Positions 17,642 through 26,556 of a stretch of 64,000 nucleotides of DNA are shown piece by piece. This stretch comes from Nocardia rhizosphaerihabitans (GTDB lineage Bacteria > Actinomycetota > Actinomycetes > Mycobacteriales > Mycobacteriaceae). Made by a program: the position numbers and the translations under genes. The stretch spans positions 1 through 64,000 of the forward strand of contig NZ_BMNE01000006.1 in NCBI RefSeq assembly GCF_014646295.1, in the 5' to 3' direction. Position 1 is the first letter of the stretch; each line of letters starts with the position of its first letter. Below the pieces are notes generated by a model, which had not been told where the DNA came from, did no database searches, and saw only the letters and a list, made by a program, of their open reading frames with translations.

Positions 17642-18940
17642 ATGACCGTCGAGTCTCCCATCGAAGACGACGTCAGCCAGCTCGCCCAGCGAGTCGAACG
17701 CGCGCGTGGGCGCCTCGCCTACCAATTCGACCCCGCCCTGACCGACGCGCTGTCGGAAGACGAGCTGCGCGCGGAGCGGGAGCTCGCCGAACGCATCCGT
17801 GAACAGGACCGCGAACAGCGCTGGAAGCACACCCAGGCGATGGCGCAGGCCTCCGACCGGGCCAGGCAGACCACCGAAGCAATCGAGAAGGCCGACATGC
17901 GAGATCTGCTGCTCGCCAGAAAGGCGATGGCCGCCCAGCGCCGCGAATCGAGTCCGCACGCGAAGCTGGCTTCGCTGTATCGGCACCGGTCGTGGTCACT
18001 CAAGGCGCTGGCGGGTGTCGTCGGCGCCGGCATGCTGTGGTCGGCGGTGAACGTGCAGCAGAACATCGCGCCCGGCGGTCCGAGTGACCCGCTGTTCTGG
18101 TTCAGTTATCTGCTCGAGGCGATGATCAGTGTCTGTCTGATCATCATCATGGTCGGCACGAACAAGGTCGCCGAGTGGGGCGTCATCGACAACCGGCGCC
18201 AGGTCGCGCTGGCCGAGATGGCCCTGCTCGGGCTCACCGTCACCCTCAACACCTATCCCTACGTGCGTGACGGCCGCTGGTATGACGCCGCGGTGCACGC
18301 GGTCGCGCCCGTGATGATCGGTGTCGCGCTGCTCATCCACGACGCCGCCAGCGCCCGCTACGGTCTCGCCATCACCCGGGCGACCAGCCAGGTCAGGGAC
18401 TTGCCCGACCCGGCCGAGAACCTGCTCGGCCGCGGGGCGGGCGAGGGCGTCCGCCTGACCTACCAGCCGCCGATGACGGGTCAGGCTCGCGCCGAGGCGT
18501 TCGCCGCCGACCAGGCCGCCGTCACCGCACCGGTCAGCCGGGAGCCCGCGTGGACCCCCACCGAGCCGATCGGCAACGGCAAGCCGACCGAGAAGCGCAA
18601 GCGCTTCGGCATCGGCAAGCCGTCGTCGGCGGAGAAGGCCTCGGCCAAGAAGGCCGCGCCGCAGCCGCCCGCCGCGCCCGAGCCCGCCGCCGAGGCCGCC
18701 AAGCCCGAGCCGACGACGAAGTCCACCGACTCGGTTCCCGCGGCGCGCAAGAGCACGATCTCCGATATCGAGGCGCGCGTCGAGAAGGCCTTCGCCGAGG
18801 CCAACTTCGGCTACGAGGCGATCGAGCCGGTCAATGTGTACGACACCGGGCAGTTCCGTATCGCCGAGAGCCTGGAGCAGGAGCTCAACGCCATGCGGGA
18901 GGCCCGCCGTCAGGCCCGCAAGGAGCGCGCGGGGTCCTGA
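17642..18940 (+). CDS. Multi-pass membrane protein, plasmid-spread (DUF2637-like) type
   Basis: A 432-residue protein. Residues 1-105 form a charged alpha-helical, likely coiled-coil region (RAERELAERIREQDREQRW). Four hydrophobic helices follow at roughly 120-240 (ALAGVVGAGMLWSAVNV, LLEAMISVCLIIIMVG, ALAEMALLGLTVTLNTY, AVAPVMIGVALLIHDAA). The C-terminus is a long Ala/Pro/Lys-rich tail with a final helical segment. The layout recalls Spd/DUF2637-like membrane proteins of actinomycete mobile elements, but similarity is by architecture only. No other transfer gene is nearby. ATG 17642 is uncertain: 17621 and 17576 are in-frame alternatives. Confidence 0.7.
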   Translation: MTVESPIEDDVSQLAQRVERARGRLAYQFDPALTDALSEDELRAERELAERIREQDREQRWKHTQAMAQASDRARQTTEAIEKADMRDLLLARKAMAAQRRESSPHAKLASLYRHRSWSLKALAGVVGAGMLWSAVNVQQNIAPGGPSDPLFWFSYLLEAMISVCLIIIMVGTNKVAEWGVIDNRRQVALAEMALLGLTVTLNTYPYVRDGRWYDAAVHAVAPVMIGVALLIHDAASARYGLAITRATSQVRDLPDPAENLLGRGAGEGVRLTYQPPMTGQARAEAFAADQAAVTAPVSREPAWTPTEPIGNGKPTEKRKRFGIGKPSSAEKASAKKAAPQPPAAPEPAAEAAKPEPTTKSTDSVPAARKSTISDIEARVEKAFAEANFGYEAIEPVNVYDTGQFRIAESLEQELNAMREARRQARKERAGS

Positions 18941-18960
18941 CCTCGGCAAACCGTGCCGCT

Positions 18961-19011
18961 GATTCATGCTCTTGGAGCATGAGTCGGCGGGCCGGGAGGA
19001 TGTCCCGGCCC
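18961..19011. terminator. Double stem-loop between convergent genes
   Basis: Two hairpins in tandem: 18961-18985 (TCATGCTC/GAGCATGA core, loop TTG) and 18989-19011 (9-bp GC stem GGGCCGGGA/TCCCGGCCC). They fill the 78-bp gap between convergent genes and probably stop transcription in both directions. Confidence 0.65.
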
Positions 19012-19018
19012 GGGTGGG

Positions 19019-20569
19019 TCAGCCGAACAGGCCGCCGCCGTGGCCTGCCTGCTGGCCGCCGCCGGTGCCGCCGATGAGGCCGCCAGGGGGCAGCTCGGAG
19101 GGCTGCACGATGACGAAGCCGCGGCCGGCGAACGACAGCGTGCTCGCCTCGCCGGTGCTGCGGCCCATCAGCCTGCCGAGGCCGAAGGAGTCGTTGCGCT
19201 TGATGCCGGTCTGCAGGCTCGACGACCAGGCGACGGCGGCGTTCGGGTCGGCGAAGGTGGCCTGGTCGACGGTGAGCACCACCGGGGTGCCGTGGGTGGT
19301 GATGGCGATGCGGCCGCGACCGGTGAACACGCAGTTGAACAGGCCGGCGTTGGAGGCGTAGCCGGCGGCGCCCTGCACGCGGCCGATGTCGTAGTGCAGG
19401 GTGGGGTCGAACGCGAGGACGTTGGCGCCGTTGATGGTGAGGCCGTCGGTGCCGTCGAGATCGATGATGTGCACGTCGGCGGCGCTGTTGGCCAGGAACA
19501 GGTCGCCGCGGCCGGTCACCTTCATCAGCGGCACGCCCTCGCCGGTGAGGTGCTGGCGGATCGCCCGGCCGATACCGCCGGAGCCGAGGGCCTGGAACTG
19601 CAGGTCACCCTGGTAGGCCACCATCGAACCGGCGCGGGCCATCACCTCACCGTTGAGGCCCACCTTGACCATCTTGCCGCCCTGTTTCTGGATACCGAGG
19701 CCGTTGACCTCGGCGTGCGAGGGATCGAACAGGTCGCTGTGCACGGGCTGGGCTCCTTGCTGGGATGCGAACGAAGGGTAGGGCTGCTGAGCGGGTCCGC
19801 CGGGCTGCTGTCCGTAGCCGGGCTGACCCGTCTGCGGCGGGAAGGCGGGGGCGCCTGCGGGCGGGTAGGGGGGCGCCGCCGGCTGCCCCGGTGGCGGAGC
19901 GAACTGGCCTGGCGACGGGGCGAATCGGCCGGGCTGACCGGCGGGCATCGTCGGCTGGCCGGGCGGCACGGCGGCCGCTGCGCCTTGCGATGGATATCCG
20001 GCTGCGGGAGCGGCGACCGGCGGGTACGCGGTCGTCGGCGCGGCGCCGCTCTGTGCGGCAGGAGTTTCGGGTTCGTCGTCGAGGTTCACGCCGTAGGCCG
20101 ACGCGATGCCCGCCAGCCCGTCGTCGTAACCCTGACCGATCGCCCGCACCTTCCACGCGCCGTTGCGGCGGTAGATCTCCACACACACCACACCGCTCTC
20201 GGTGGTGAGCCCCTGGATCGGGAAAGTCAGTGCGGTGGAACCGGATCCGATGGTGGCGGTGAGCTGGCCGACGGCGGCGAAGGTGGCGGGCCCGCGGCCG
20301 TCGAGGCTGGCGGTGACGACCACCTTGTCCACATCGGCGGGCAGCGCGGAGGTCCGCACCTGCACCACGTCCGGCCCGCCGTTGCCGTGGCGGTACACCA
20401 CGCCCGGACCGGTCGGCTGGTTGAAGAACACGAAGTCGTCGTCGGAACGCACGACGCCGGCGCTGTTCAGCAACAGCGCCGAGACGTCGACCGAGGCCGA
20501 GCTCGCCACGGTGACGGTCAGTTCGTCACCGGGCGCGGGCCGGTTCTCGCCGGGGGCCAGCGCGGTCAC
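19019..20569 (-). CDS. TerD-AIM24 fusion protein with Pro/Gly-rich linker
   Basis: A 516-residue protein with two recognisable domains. Residues 1-165 are a TerD stress-protein domain (SVDVSALLLNSAGVV, DDDFVFFNQP, QVRTSALPADVDKVVV, CVEIYRRNGAWKVRAIGQGYDDGL). Residues 170-285 are a Pro/Gln/Gly/Ala-rich linker. Residues 290-500 are an AIM24-type beta domain (GEVMARAGSMVAYQGDLQF, GRGDLFLANSAADVHIIDLDG, NCVFTGRGRIAITTHG, TGRS, RGFVIVQPSELPP). TerD domains bind calcium and occur in tellurite/stress clusters; AIM24 function in bacteria is unknown. Start is GTG 20569 after GGAGGT. A second, lone TerD protein is at 49160. Confidence 0.9.
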   Translation of the reverse strand: MTALAPGENRPAPGDELTVTVASSASVDVSALLLNSAGVVRSDDDFVFFNQPTGPGVVYRHGNGGPDVVQVRTSALPADVDKVVVTASLDGRGPATFAAVGQLTATIGSGSTALTFPIQGLTTESGVVCVEIYRRNGAWKVRAIGQGYDDGLAGIASAYGVNLDDEPETPAAQSGAAPTTAYPPVAAPAAGYPSQGAAAAVPPGQPTMPAGQPGRFAPSPGQFAPPPGQPAAPPYPPAGAPAFPPQTGQPGYGQQPGGPAQQPYPSFASQQGAQPVHSDLFDPSHAEVNGLGIQKQGGKMVKVGLNGEVMARAGSMVAYQGDLQFQALGSGGIGRAIRQHLTGEGVPLMKVTGRGDLFLANSAADVHIIDLDGTDGLTINGANVLAFDPTLHYDIGRVQGAAGYASNAGLFNCVFTGRGRIAITTHGTPVVLTVDQATFADPNAAVAWSSSLQTGIKRNDSFGLGRLMGRSTGEASTLSFAGRGFVIVQPSELPPGGLIGGTGGGQQAGHGGGLFG

Positions 20570-20665
20570 GCCACCACCTCCGAAGTCTGGGTGGTTTGTC
20601 CGATTCGCAATCGTTCCACGGCCTCGATAGTGCCGTGTGTCCCGCCGCCGCGCCAGCGGCCCCTG

Positions 20666-21208
20666 TCAGCGGTCCAGGGGAATCTCCAGATGCACCGTCT
20701 GGAATCCGTCGTGCGGGCCGCGCGCGTCGTGCACGACCCGGCCGAAGGTGAGCCAGAATTCCAGCGCGCCGGGTGTCCGGGCGTCGGTGTGCAGGTACAG
20801 CCGCTCGAACGTCGGCGTGGCGCGCACATGGGCGACGGCGGCCTCGACCAGCCGGGTGGCCAGGCCGCGCCGGTGGTGTTCGGGCCGCACGTACACCCGG
20901 AACAGCTGCGCGGTGGTGGCGTCGGGATACCGGCGCGCGAGTTCGGCAGGGTGCGGTGGGTGCGCTGGTCCCTGCGCCCGGATCGCCGCTGTCCCGACGA
21001 TGACGCCGTCGTGCTCTGCGACCCAGAGCCGGTTGCGCGGATGCGCCAGGTACATGGTGGCGGGGTCGATCACGTCCTGGTGGTATTCGGGCAGGTACCC
21101 GATGCCGAACACCTGGTAGAAGGTGTCGAGCATGACGCTGCGAGCGCCCGGCAGGTCGGCGGGTTCGGCGGGCCGGACGAGGTAGCCGGTGGTGGTCGCG
21201 GTGGTCAT
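20666..21208 (-). CDS. GNAT family N-acetyltransferase
   Basis: A 180-residue GCN5-like acetyltransferase: YLVRPAEPADLPGARSV, LWVAEHDGVIVGTAAIR, LFRVYVRPEHHRRGLATRLV with the acetyl-CoA pyrophosphate loop (RRGLATR), and a final LYLHTDARTPGALEFW. Substrate unknown. Its ATG overlaps the stop of the upstream substrate-binding protein gene (ATGA), making it the last gene of the nine-gene minus-strand operon that begins at 29680. This suggests it modifies or detoxifies the small molecule handled by that operon; an unrelated passenger role cannot be excluded. Confidence 0.88.
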   Translation of the reverse strand: MTTATTTGYLVRPAEPADLPGARSVMLDTFYQVFGIGYLPEYHQDVIDPATMYLAHPRNRLWVAEHDGVIVGTAAIRAQGPAHPPHPAELARRYPDATTAQLFRVYVRPEHHRRGLATRLVEAAVAHVRATPTFERLYLHTDARTPGALEFWLTFGRVVHDARGPHDGFQTVHLEIPLDR

Positions 21209-22182
21209 CGCAGGCTCGCCAGTTCGCGGTCGAGCACTTCCAGTCCCTCGACGGCGACCGGTCCGGGACCGGTGTAACCGAAGGGCGCCACGATCATCCG
21301 GTTGTCGCGGATCGCGCGTAGCCCGGCCAGTTCGGGTCGCTGGCGCAGCGCGGTGCGGACCGAATCGGGCGTCTGGTCGCCCTGGGTGAGCAGGATGATC
21401 ACCTCGGGATCGCGGGCGATGAGGGTCTCGGTATTGGCCTCGAAGTTGCGCTTGTCGATCCCGCCGTAGATGTTGTCCAAGCCCAGGATCTTCATCTGTG
21501 AATCGACGGTGCTCTTCGCACCGTAGGCCTTGAGCTGGGCGCCGTCGCGGGACAGGATCAGCGCCGCGGCCGGGGTGCGGGTCGCGCCGACGGGATGCCG
21601 CGAGGTGACGGCGTCGACGCGTCGCTGCAGCGCGGCGACCTCGGCGTCGGCGGCGCTCGCGGTGCCGAACAGTTTGCCGTAGAGCGCGATGTCGGCGAAG
21701 ACGTCCTCGAAGGTGCCCGCCGCGTCCCGGCAGTAGCCGCGGGTGACGATCAGCGGAATGTTCACCTGGGCGAGGTCGTCGGGTGTCACCGAGAGGCCTT
21801 CGACGCTCACCACCAGGTCGGGGGACCGGTTGATGATCTCCTCGCGCGCGAGTTCCGCCGTGGGCGCGGTGATTTCGATGTTCTGTAGTTCCTCGCCGTA
21901 TTCGCCGGGGAACGACGCGGCTTCGAACGTGCGGGTGACGATGCGATCGCCCGCGCCCGCGGCGGCGATCAGCGGTGCGGCGATGGAGCCGACCGTGACG
22001 ACGCGCTGCGGCGGAGCGTCGAACGTGACCTCGCGGCCGCAGCTGGAAATCGACATCGGGAAGCCTTCGGCGGCGGGCCCGGTGGCCGGTGCGGATGTGC
22101 CGCATCCGGCGACGACGGCGCTGGTGAACAGTGCGAGAACGGGCAGTGTCGCGCGGCGCGACGGGATGACACCTGTGAACAC
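21205..22182 (-). CDS. Fe/B12-type ABC transporter substrate-binding lipoprotein
   Basis: A 325-residue lipoprotein (lipobox SAVVAGC, C27) of the BtuF/FhuD/FepB fold. Visible are CGREVTFDAPPQRVVTVG, IINRSPDLVVSVEG, and LIARDPEVIILLTQGD, with a long linking helix between the lobes. It would capture a metal chelate or cobalamin outside the membrane for the permease encoded just downstream. Start is GTG 22182; the 33-bp gap to the permease gene is the largest in this half of the operon. Ligand is not predictable from sequence; the operon context argues for a self-made metallophore. Confidence 0.92.
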   Translation of the reverse strand: MFTGVIPSRRATLPVLALFTSAVVAGCGTSAPATGPAAEGFPMSISSCGREVTFDAPPQRVVTVGSIAAPLIAAAGAGDRIVTRTFEAASFPGEYGEELQNIEITAPTAELAREEIINRSPDLVVSVEGLSVTPDDLAQVNIPLIVTRGYCRDAAGTFEDVFADIALYGKLFGTASAADAEVAALQRRVDAVTSRHPVGATRTPAAALILSRDGAQLKAYGAKSTVDSQMKILGLDNIYGGIDKRNFEANTETLIARDPEVIILLTQGDQTPDSVRTALRQRPELAGLRAIRDNRMIVAPFGYTGPGPVAVEGLEVLDRELASLR

Positions 22183-22215
22183 GGTGATCGGTATTCCTTT
22201 CGTGGAGCGAGGAAC

Positions 22216-23301
22216 TCAGGAGGCGGCGGTGTGGAAGCGGCGGATCAGCACGAGCAGCAGTGGCGCGCCGACGGCCGCGGTGACGATGCCGATGGGCAGT
22301 TCGCGCGGCGCGAACACGGTGCGCGCCGCCACATCGGCGACGACGAGGAACAGCGCACCGAGCAGTCCGCTGACCACCACCAGCTGCCGGTGCGTGCCGC
22401 CCCCGCAGAGCCGGGCGACGTGCGGCACGATCAGCCCGACGAAGCCGATCGCTCCGGCCACGGCCACCACCGCGCCGACGGCCAGGGCCACGATCAGCAA
22501 GGCCCACAATCGAATCCGGTTCGGGGCGACGCCGAGCGTGCGCGCGGTGTCGTCGCCGGCGGCGAGCGCGTCCAGTCGCGGAGCCATCAGCAGGACCGCG
22601 ACGGTCGACGTCGCGACGACCGCCACCGTCGTCGCGACCGACGACCAGGCCGCGGGCGCGAGCGAACCGAGCAGCCAGAACAGCACGGTCCGCGCACCTT
22701 CGGGCCGATCGGAGGCGAAGATCAGGAAACTGGTGGCCGCGGAGAAGATGTAGCCGATGGTGACCCCGCCGAGCAGCAGCCGCAGTGAGGTGAGCTGCCC
22801 GTTGATCCGCGCGATGACGAACAGCAGCGCGGTGGCGGCCAGTGCGCCGGCGAAGGCGCTCGCGGCCAGGGCTGTCGCGGTGGTCGCCGCGGTGATGCCG
22901 AACAGCAGGTACACCGCGGCGCCGGTCGAGGCGCCGGAGGTGACGCCGAGGATGTGCGGGTCGGCGAGCACATTGCGCACCACGGTTTGCAGCACCGCGC
23001 CGGTGATCGCCAGCGCCGCACCGACGAGCGCCCCGAGCAGCACCCGTGGCACCCGCACCAGCCAGACGATGGAATCCTGCGCGGCGGTCCAGTCGGCGGT
23101 CACCGGGTGCCCGATCGTGTGATGCCCGATGATCCGCGCGACGGTGCCCGGCGGCACGGCGACCGGCCCGAGCCCGGCGGCCACCAGCAGCGTGACAACG
23201 AGCGCGACACCGAGTCCACCGGCAAGCAGCAGCGCTCGGCCCCGGTGCCGGGCATGGTCGAGATCGTCGACGGTCGGTTCTGTCGTCAGGGTCGCGGTCA
23301 T
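22216..23301 (-). CDS. FecCD-family ABC transporter permease
   Basis: A 361-residue inner-membrane protein with about ten helices and family signatures VRVPRVLLGALVGAALAITGAVLQ, LADPHILGVTSGASTGAA, and RLWALLIVALAVGAVVAVAGAIGFVGLIVPHVARLCGG in pieces (e.g. GAIGFVGLIVPHVARL). It probably forms a homodimer, since only one permease gene is present. It overlaps the ATPase gene by 4 bp. The N-terminal 25 residues are acidic and cytoplasmic. Confidence 0.94.
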   Translation of the reverse strand: MTATLTTEPTVDDLDHARHRGRALLLAGGLGVALVVTLLVAAGLGPVAVPPGTVARIIGHHTIGHPVTADWTAAQDSIVWLVRVPRVLLGALVGAALAITGAVLQTVVRNVLADPHILGVTSGASTGAAVYLLFGITAATTATALAASAFAGALAATALLFVIARINGQLTSLRLLLGGVTIGYIFSAATSFLIFASDRPEGARTVLFWLLGSLAPAAWSSVATTVAVVATSTVAVLLMAPRLDALAAGDDTARTLGVAPNRIRLWALLIVALAVGAVVAVAGAIGFVGLIVPHVARLCGGGTHRQLVVVSGLLGALFLVVADVAARTVFAPRELPIGIVTAAVGAPLLLVLIRRFHTAAS

Positions 23302-24155
23302 CGCGCGGCCGCCTCTCGCGTGTCGGGCGACGGCGAGCCGGCCCTCGGGACGTCGTGGTCGGCGGCTTCGGGTAGCTGCGCATCCGCTGAATGCTCGGCT
23401 GCCGGGCCGAAGAGGAGCTGGACCGCGCCGAAAGCTGTTGTCCGCCGGACGGGTATGCCGTAGACGGGTTCGAGGATTTCCGGTGTCAGTACCTCGGCGA
23501 CCGTGCCAGCGGCGGCGACCCGGCCACCGTCCAGCAGGACGAGCCGGTCGCAGTAGCGGGCGGCCAGGTTCAGCTCGTGCAGGACCACGATGGTGGTGGT
23601 CGCGGTGAGGCCCTGGACGAGGCTGAGCAGTTCGTGCTGGTAGCGGATGTCGAGATGATTGGTCGGTTCGTCGAGGAGAAGATGGTCGGCCTGCTGGGCC
23701 AGTGCTCTGGCGATGAGGACGCGCTGGCGTTCGCCGCCGGAGAGGGTCGCGAAACGGCGCTCGGCCAGTGCTCGCGCCCCGACGTGTTCGAGCGCGGCCG
23801 CGGCGGCGATCCGGTCGGCCCGCGAATATCCCTGGAACGCACCGACCCACGGTGACCTGCCGAGCAGCACCGTCTCGGCCACGGTGACCGGCGTATCCGG
23901 TGAGGCTTCCTGGGCGACGACGGCGAGCCTGCCCGCGAGCTCTCGCCCGCGCAACTGGTCCACCGGGGTCTGATCGATGACGACGGACCCGCCCGCCGGA
24001 CGCAGGGCGCGATACATCAGCCGCAGCAGCGTGGACTTGCCCGAGCCGTTGGGGCCGATCAGTCCGACCGTGCTGCCGGGCTCGGCTCGAAAGGTGATGT
24101 TGTCGAGGGTGATTCGGCCGTCGTAAGCGAAGCCGATCTGGTCGACGGTGATCAT
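23298..24155 (-). CDS. ABC transporter ATPase, Fe/B12 class
   Basis: A 285-residue nucleotide-binding subunit. Walker A GPNGSGKST at 34-42, signature LSGGERQR at 138-145, Walker B LLLDEPTN at 159-166, followed by HLD and the switch histidine in VVLHELN. It powers the FecCD-type importer encoded downstream. The C-terminal 45 residues are a variable tail. Four-base overlaps on both sides (kinase gene and permease gene) show it belongs to the same operon. Confidence 0.95.
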   Translation of the reverse strand: MITVDQIGFAYDGRITLDNITFRAEPGSTVGLIGPNGSGKSTLLRLMYRALRPAGGSVVIDQTPVDQLRGRELAGRLAVVAQEASPDTPVTVAETVLLGRSPWVGAFQGYSRADRIAAAAALEHVGARALAERRFATLSGGERQRVLIARALAQQADHLLLDEPTNHLDIRYQHELLSLVQGLTATTTIVVLHELNLAARYCDRLVLLDGGRVAAAGTVAEVLTPEILEPVYGIPVRRTTAFGAVQLLFGPAAEHSADAQLPEAADHDVPRAGSPSPDTREAAAR

Positions 24156-25108
24156 CGTGGAGTGCTCTCCGCTCGGGGGCTGGGCGACAGGTGGGTTCGG
24201 TCGCCGGTGTGGACGAGCTGCTCGGCGTCGACACCGGGCCGCCAGGAGTGGTGCACCGTGACCGAGCAGGCGAAGGTGTCGCAGATCTGTTGCGCGGCAA
24301 CGACTTGTTCGCGAATTCGCGGATTGCCGTCGGCCAGCAGGACGCCGGTGGTCGTGCCGCTGTGTGCGACGACGACTCCGACCGCCCCGATCGCCCGCGC
24401 CGCGCGGATCGTCGCGTCCAGATGCGGGCGGTCACGCAGCGCGGCGCTCAGGACCGCGCTGCGGGTGGCGACCGCCCCGATCCCGGCGACGTCACCGCGC
24501 GCGACCGCGACACCGAGCTCGCCCAGCAGCCGGTCGTATTCGCGCTTGTCCGCCGGGCTGAAACTCCTGCCTGCGCGGTTGAATTCGACGGTGTCGACCG
24601 TGCCGCCCTCGTCGCCGGCGACGATCGTCAGCGCGGGCAGGGTGCCGAGCCGGGCGAACAACCGGACCTCACGGTGGAAGTAGGCGACAGTGCCCGGATA
24701 CATGACACCGTCGGACGGTTCGATGGCGCGCAGGTCGTCCTCGAGTTCGCCGACCGGTACGGTGCGTCCCTCGGCATCGGCGACCGCGCGGGCGGTGGCG
24801 ACGAGATCGGCGGTGGAACTGGCCAGTCCCTTGCCTTCGGGCAGTTCACTGTGCAGCGTCAGCCGTCCACCGCGCAGCACGCGGGAGCGAGCGACCATCG
24901 CGCTCGCCAGTCGGCGCGCCTTCGACTTCTGTCGTGGGACAACGGTGACGCCGTCGCCACCGGGTTCGAAGACGGCAACGGAGCCACGCCGGATGGGCAG
25001 AGTGACCAGGAAGTGCCGATCGCGCGCGGTCACGCCCTGGAGCAGCTCCCCACAGCTGCCGTAGGCGCGGCCGACACCGATTCCGGACGCGGTGAAGTCA
25101 GTTGCCAT
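24152..25108 (-). CDS. GHMP-family kinase, PduX (L-threonine kinase)-like
   Basis: A 318-residue soluble kinase. The opening GSCGELLQG (17-25) and the phosphate loop PEGKGLASSTAD (90-101) are typical of PduX, which phosphorylates free L-threonine to O-phospho-L-threonine in cobalamin side-chain synthesis. No cobalamin genes are nearby. Here it sits between a metallophore-type importer and an SbnA-like PLP enzyme. SbnA uses O-phospho-L-serine, so I infer that this kinase supplies O-phosphoserine or O-phosphothreonine to that enzyme. ATG 25108 lies inside the end of the MFS gene (11-bp overlap). Confidence 0.85.
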   Translation of the reverse strand: MATDFTASGIGVGRAYGSCGELLQGVTARDRHFLVTLPIRRGSVAVFEPGGDGVTVVPRQKSKARRLASAMVARSRVLRGGRLTLHSELPEGKGLASSTADLVATARAVADAEGRTVPVGELEDDLRAIEPSDGVMYPGTVAYFHREVRLFARLGTLPALTIVAGDEGGTVDTVEFNRAGRSFSPADKREYDRLLGELGVAVARGDVAGIGAVATRSAVLSAALRDRPHLDATIRAARAIGAVGVVVAHSGTTTGVLLADGNPRIREQVVAAQQICDTFACSVTVHHSWRPGVDAEQLVHTGDRTHLSPSPRAESTPR

Positions 25109-26483
25109 CGGTCTCACCGCTTTTCGCCACAGTGCGCCGAATCGCCGCTGCGCCGAGGGTGCCGTGCGTTGTCGCCGCGGGAGTCGGGGAATGATCATCT
25201 GTGCCGGTGCCGCCGGGCACGAGGTCAGCGGTGACCGTGTCGGGTCCGGGTAGCAGATGCCGCCGGTGCAGTTCCAGGAGTGCGACCGCCGACAGCAGTC
25301 CCGCGGCGGCGCAGAGCAGAGCGGGAGGCCAGGTCAGCGGCCCGCCGGACCGGTCGAGCACCGCGCCCGTGACCGATGTGGCGGCGACCGTGAACACCCC
25401 CGACGCCAGATAGAACGCGCCGAAGTAGGTCCCGGTCAGTCGACGCCCGGCGAAGCGGCCGATCGCCTCGTTGACGAACGGCTGTACCGCGGTGACCCCG
25501 ATGGCGAGCAGCACCGCCGCCGCGACTACGGGCGCGACCCGGAACGCGGTGCCCGCCAGGCCGTCTCCCGACTTCGCGACGAGACCCGCCGCGGCGGGTG
25601 GCAGCAGGAACGAGACGCCCATGATCGCCATCCCGAGCGCCATCGCGGGCCCGCGCTGCGGCCTGCGAGCCAGCACCGAGGTGACCCGTACCTGCAGCGC
25701 CACCACCGCGATCGTCTCCACCACGAACAGCGCGGCCACCGCGGCGGGACCGTGCCCCGGCCCCGCACTGTCCTGCGCCTGCAGCGTGAACAGGAAATAG
25801 ATCTGGCTCATCAGCGCGAACATCGGCATCAGGGCGAGGGTGAACGCCCAGAACCGTCGATCCGTGAACACCGTCGCGAAGTCGGCGCCGACGCCACCGT
25901 CGTGCCGAGGCACCGGACGGGCGGGCAGCAGCAGCCACTGCACCACCGCGAGCACCGCGAAGATCGCCGCCGCGACCAGCGCGGAGATCCGGAAACCGGC
26001 CGCGATCAACACCGTGCCGACCACCGGCCCGATCGCGGAGCCCGCATTGCCGAACACGTTGAACAGCGCGAACGCTTGCGCCGACCGGGCACCGCTGTCG
26101 CGGGCGATGAGCGCGCGGACCGCCGGATTGAACAGTGCCCCGGCGAAGCCCGTGAGCACCGACGCCGCCAGCACGACCGGCAGCGACCCGCCGACGGCGA
26201 ACAGCGCGAAGCCGAGCGCTCTGACGGCCAGCCCGGTCATGATCACGCCACGGGCGCCGAGCCGGTCCGCCGCCGAGCCGCCGACCAGGAACAGACCCTG
26301 CTGGCTGAGATTGCGCACCCCGAGCACCACACCGACGACAGCCGCCGACAGCGCGAGGTCGTCGAGCAGATATTCGGCCAGGAACGGCACCAGCAGGTAG
26401 AAACCGACATGGCCGACAAGGTGATTCACCAGCAGCAGCCGCACCGCGCCCGGCATGGTGCGGAAGGTGGCGATGCCGTTCAT
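25098..26483 (-). CDS. MFS transporter, probable exporter of the operon product
   Basis: A 461-residue membrane protein with about 12 helices. VLGVRNLSQQGLFLVGGSAADRLGARGVIM contains the MFS motif A (GGSAADRLGAR), and NPAVRALIARDSG is a drug/siderophore exporter-like loop. The hydrophilic C-terminal tail (about 50 residues, Thr-rich) has no membrane segment. Siderophore clusters commonly pair such an exporter with a FecCD importer; the same pairing is seen here. A 73-bp gap separates it from the PLP gene. Exporter role is inference. Confidence 0.87.
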   Translation of the reverse strand: MNGIATFRTMPGAVRLLLVNHLVGHVGFYLLVPFLAEYLLDDLALSAAVVGVVLGVRNLSQQGLFLVGGSAADRLGARGVIMTGLAVRALGFALFAVGGSLPVVLAASVLTGFAGALFNPAVRALIARDSGARSAQAFALFNVFGNAGSAIGPVVGTVLIAAGFRISALVAAAIFAVLAVVQWLLLPARPVPRHDGGVGADFATVFTDRRFWAFTLALMPMFALMSQIYFLFTLQAQDSAGPGHGPAAVAALFVVETIAVVALQVRVTSVLARRPQRGPAMALGMAIMGVSFLLPPAAAGLVAKSGDGLAGTAFRVAPVVAAAVLLAIGVTAVQPFVNEAIGRFAGRRLTGTYFGAFYLASGVFTVAATSVTGAVLDRSGGPLTWPPALLCAAAGLLSAVALLELHRRHLLPGPDTVTADLVPGGTGTDDHSPTPAATTHGTLGAAAIRRTVAKSGETDGN

Positions 26484-26556
26484 CCGACGGCCCCGGCGAC
26501 GTCTGCGCGCGGTGCCCCCGGTCCGGTGCCACGGTGGGTCGGCCGGGCGATTCGGG

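Noticed and set aside
20666..23383. Long open frame on the minus strand spanning several transporter genes
   Set aside because: Only its last 180 residues (GNAT) are protein-like; the remainder is Arg-rich out-of-frame reading of the substrate-binding protein and permease genes.
24152..25108. PduX-like kinase and B12-class ABC importer read as a cobalamin salvage system
   Set aside because: No cob/cbi genes, no cobalamin riboswitch and no B12 enzyme lie nearby, while an SbnA-like enzyme, ATP-grasp ligase and exporter do. It remains a weaker alternative.
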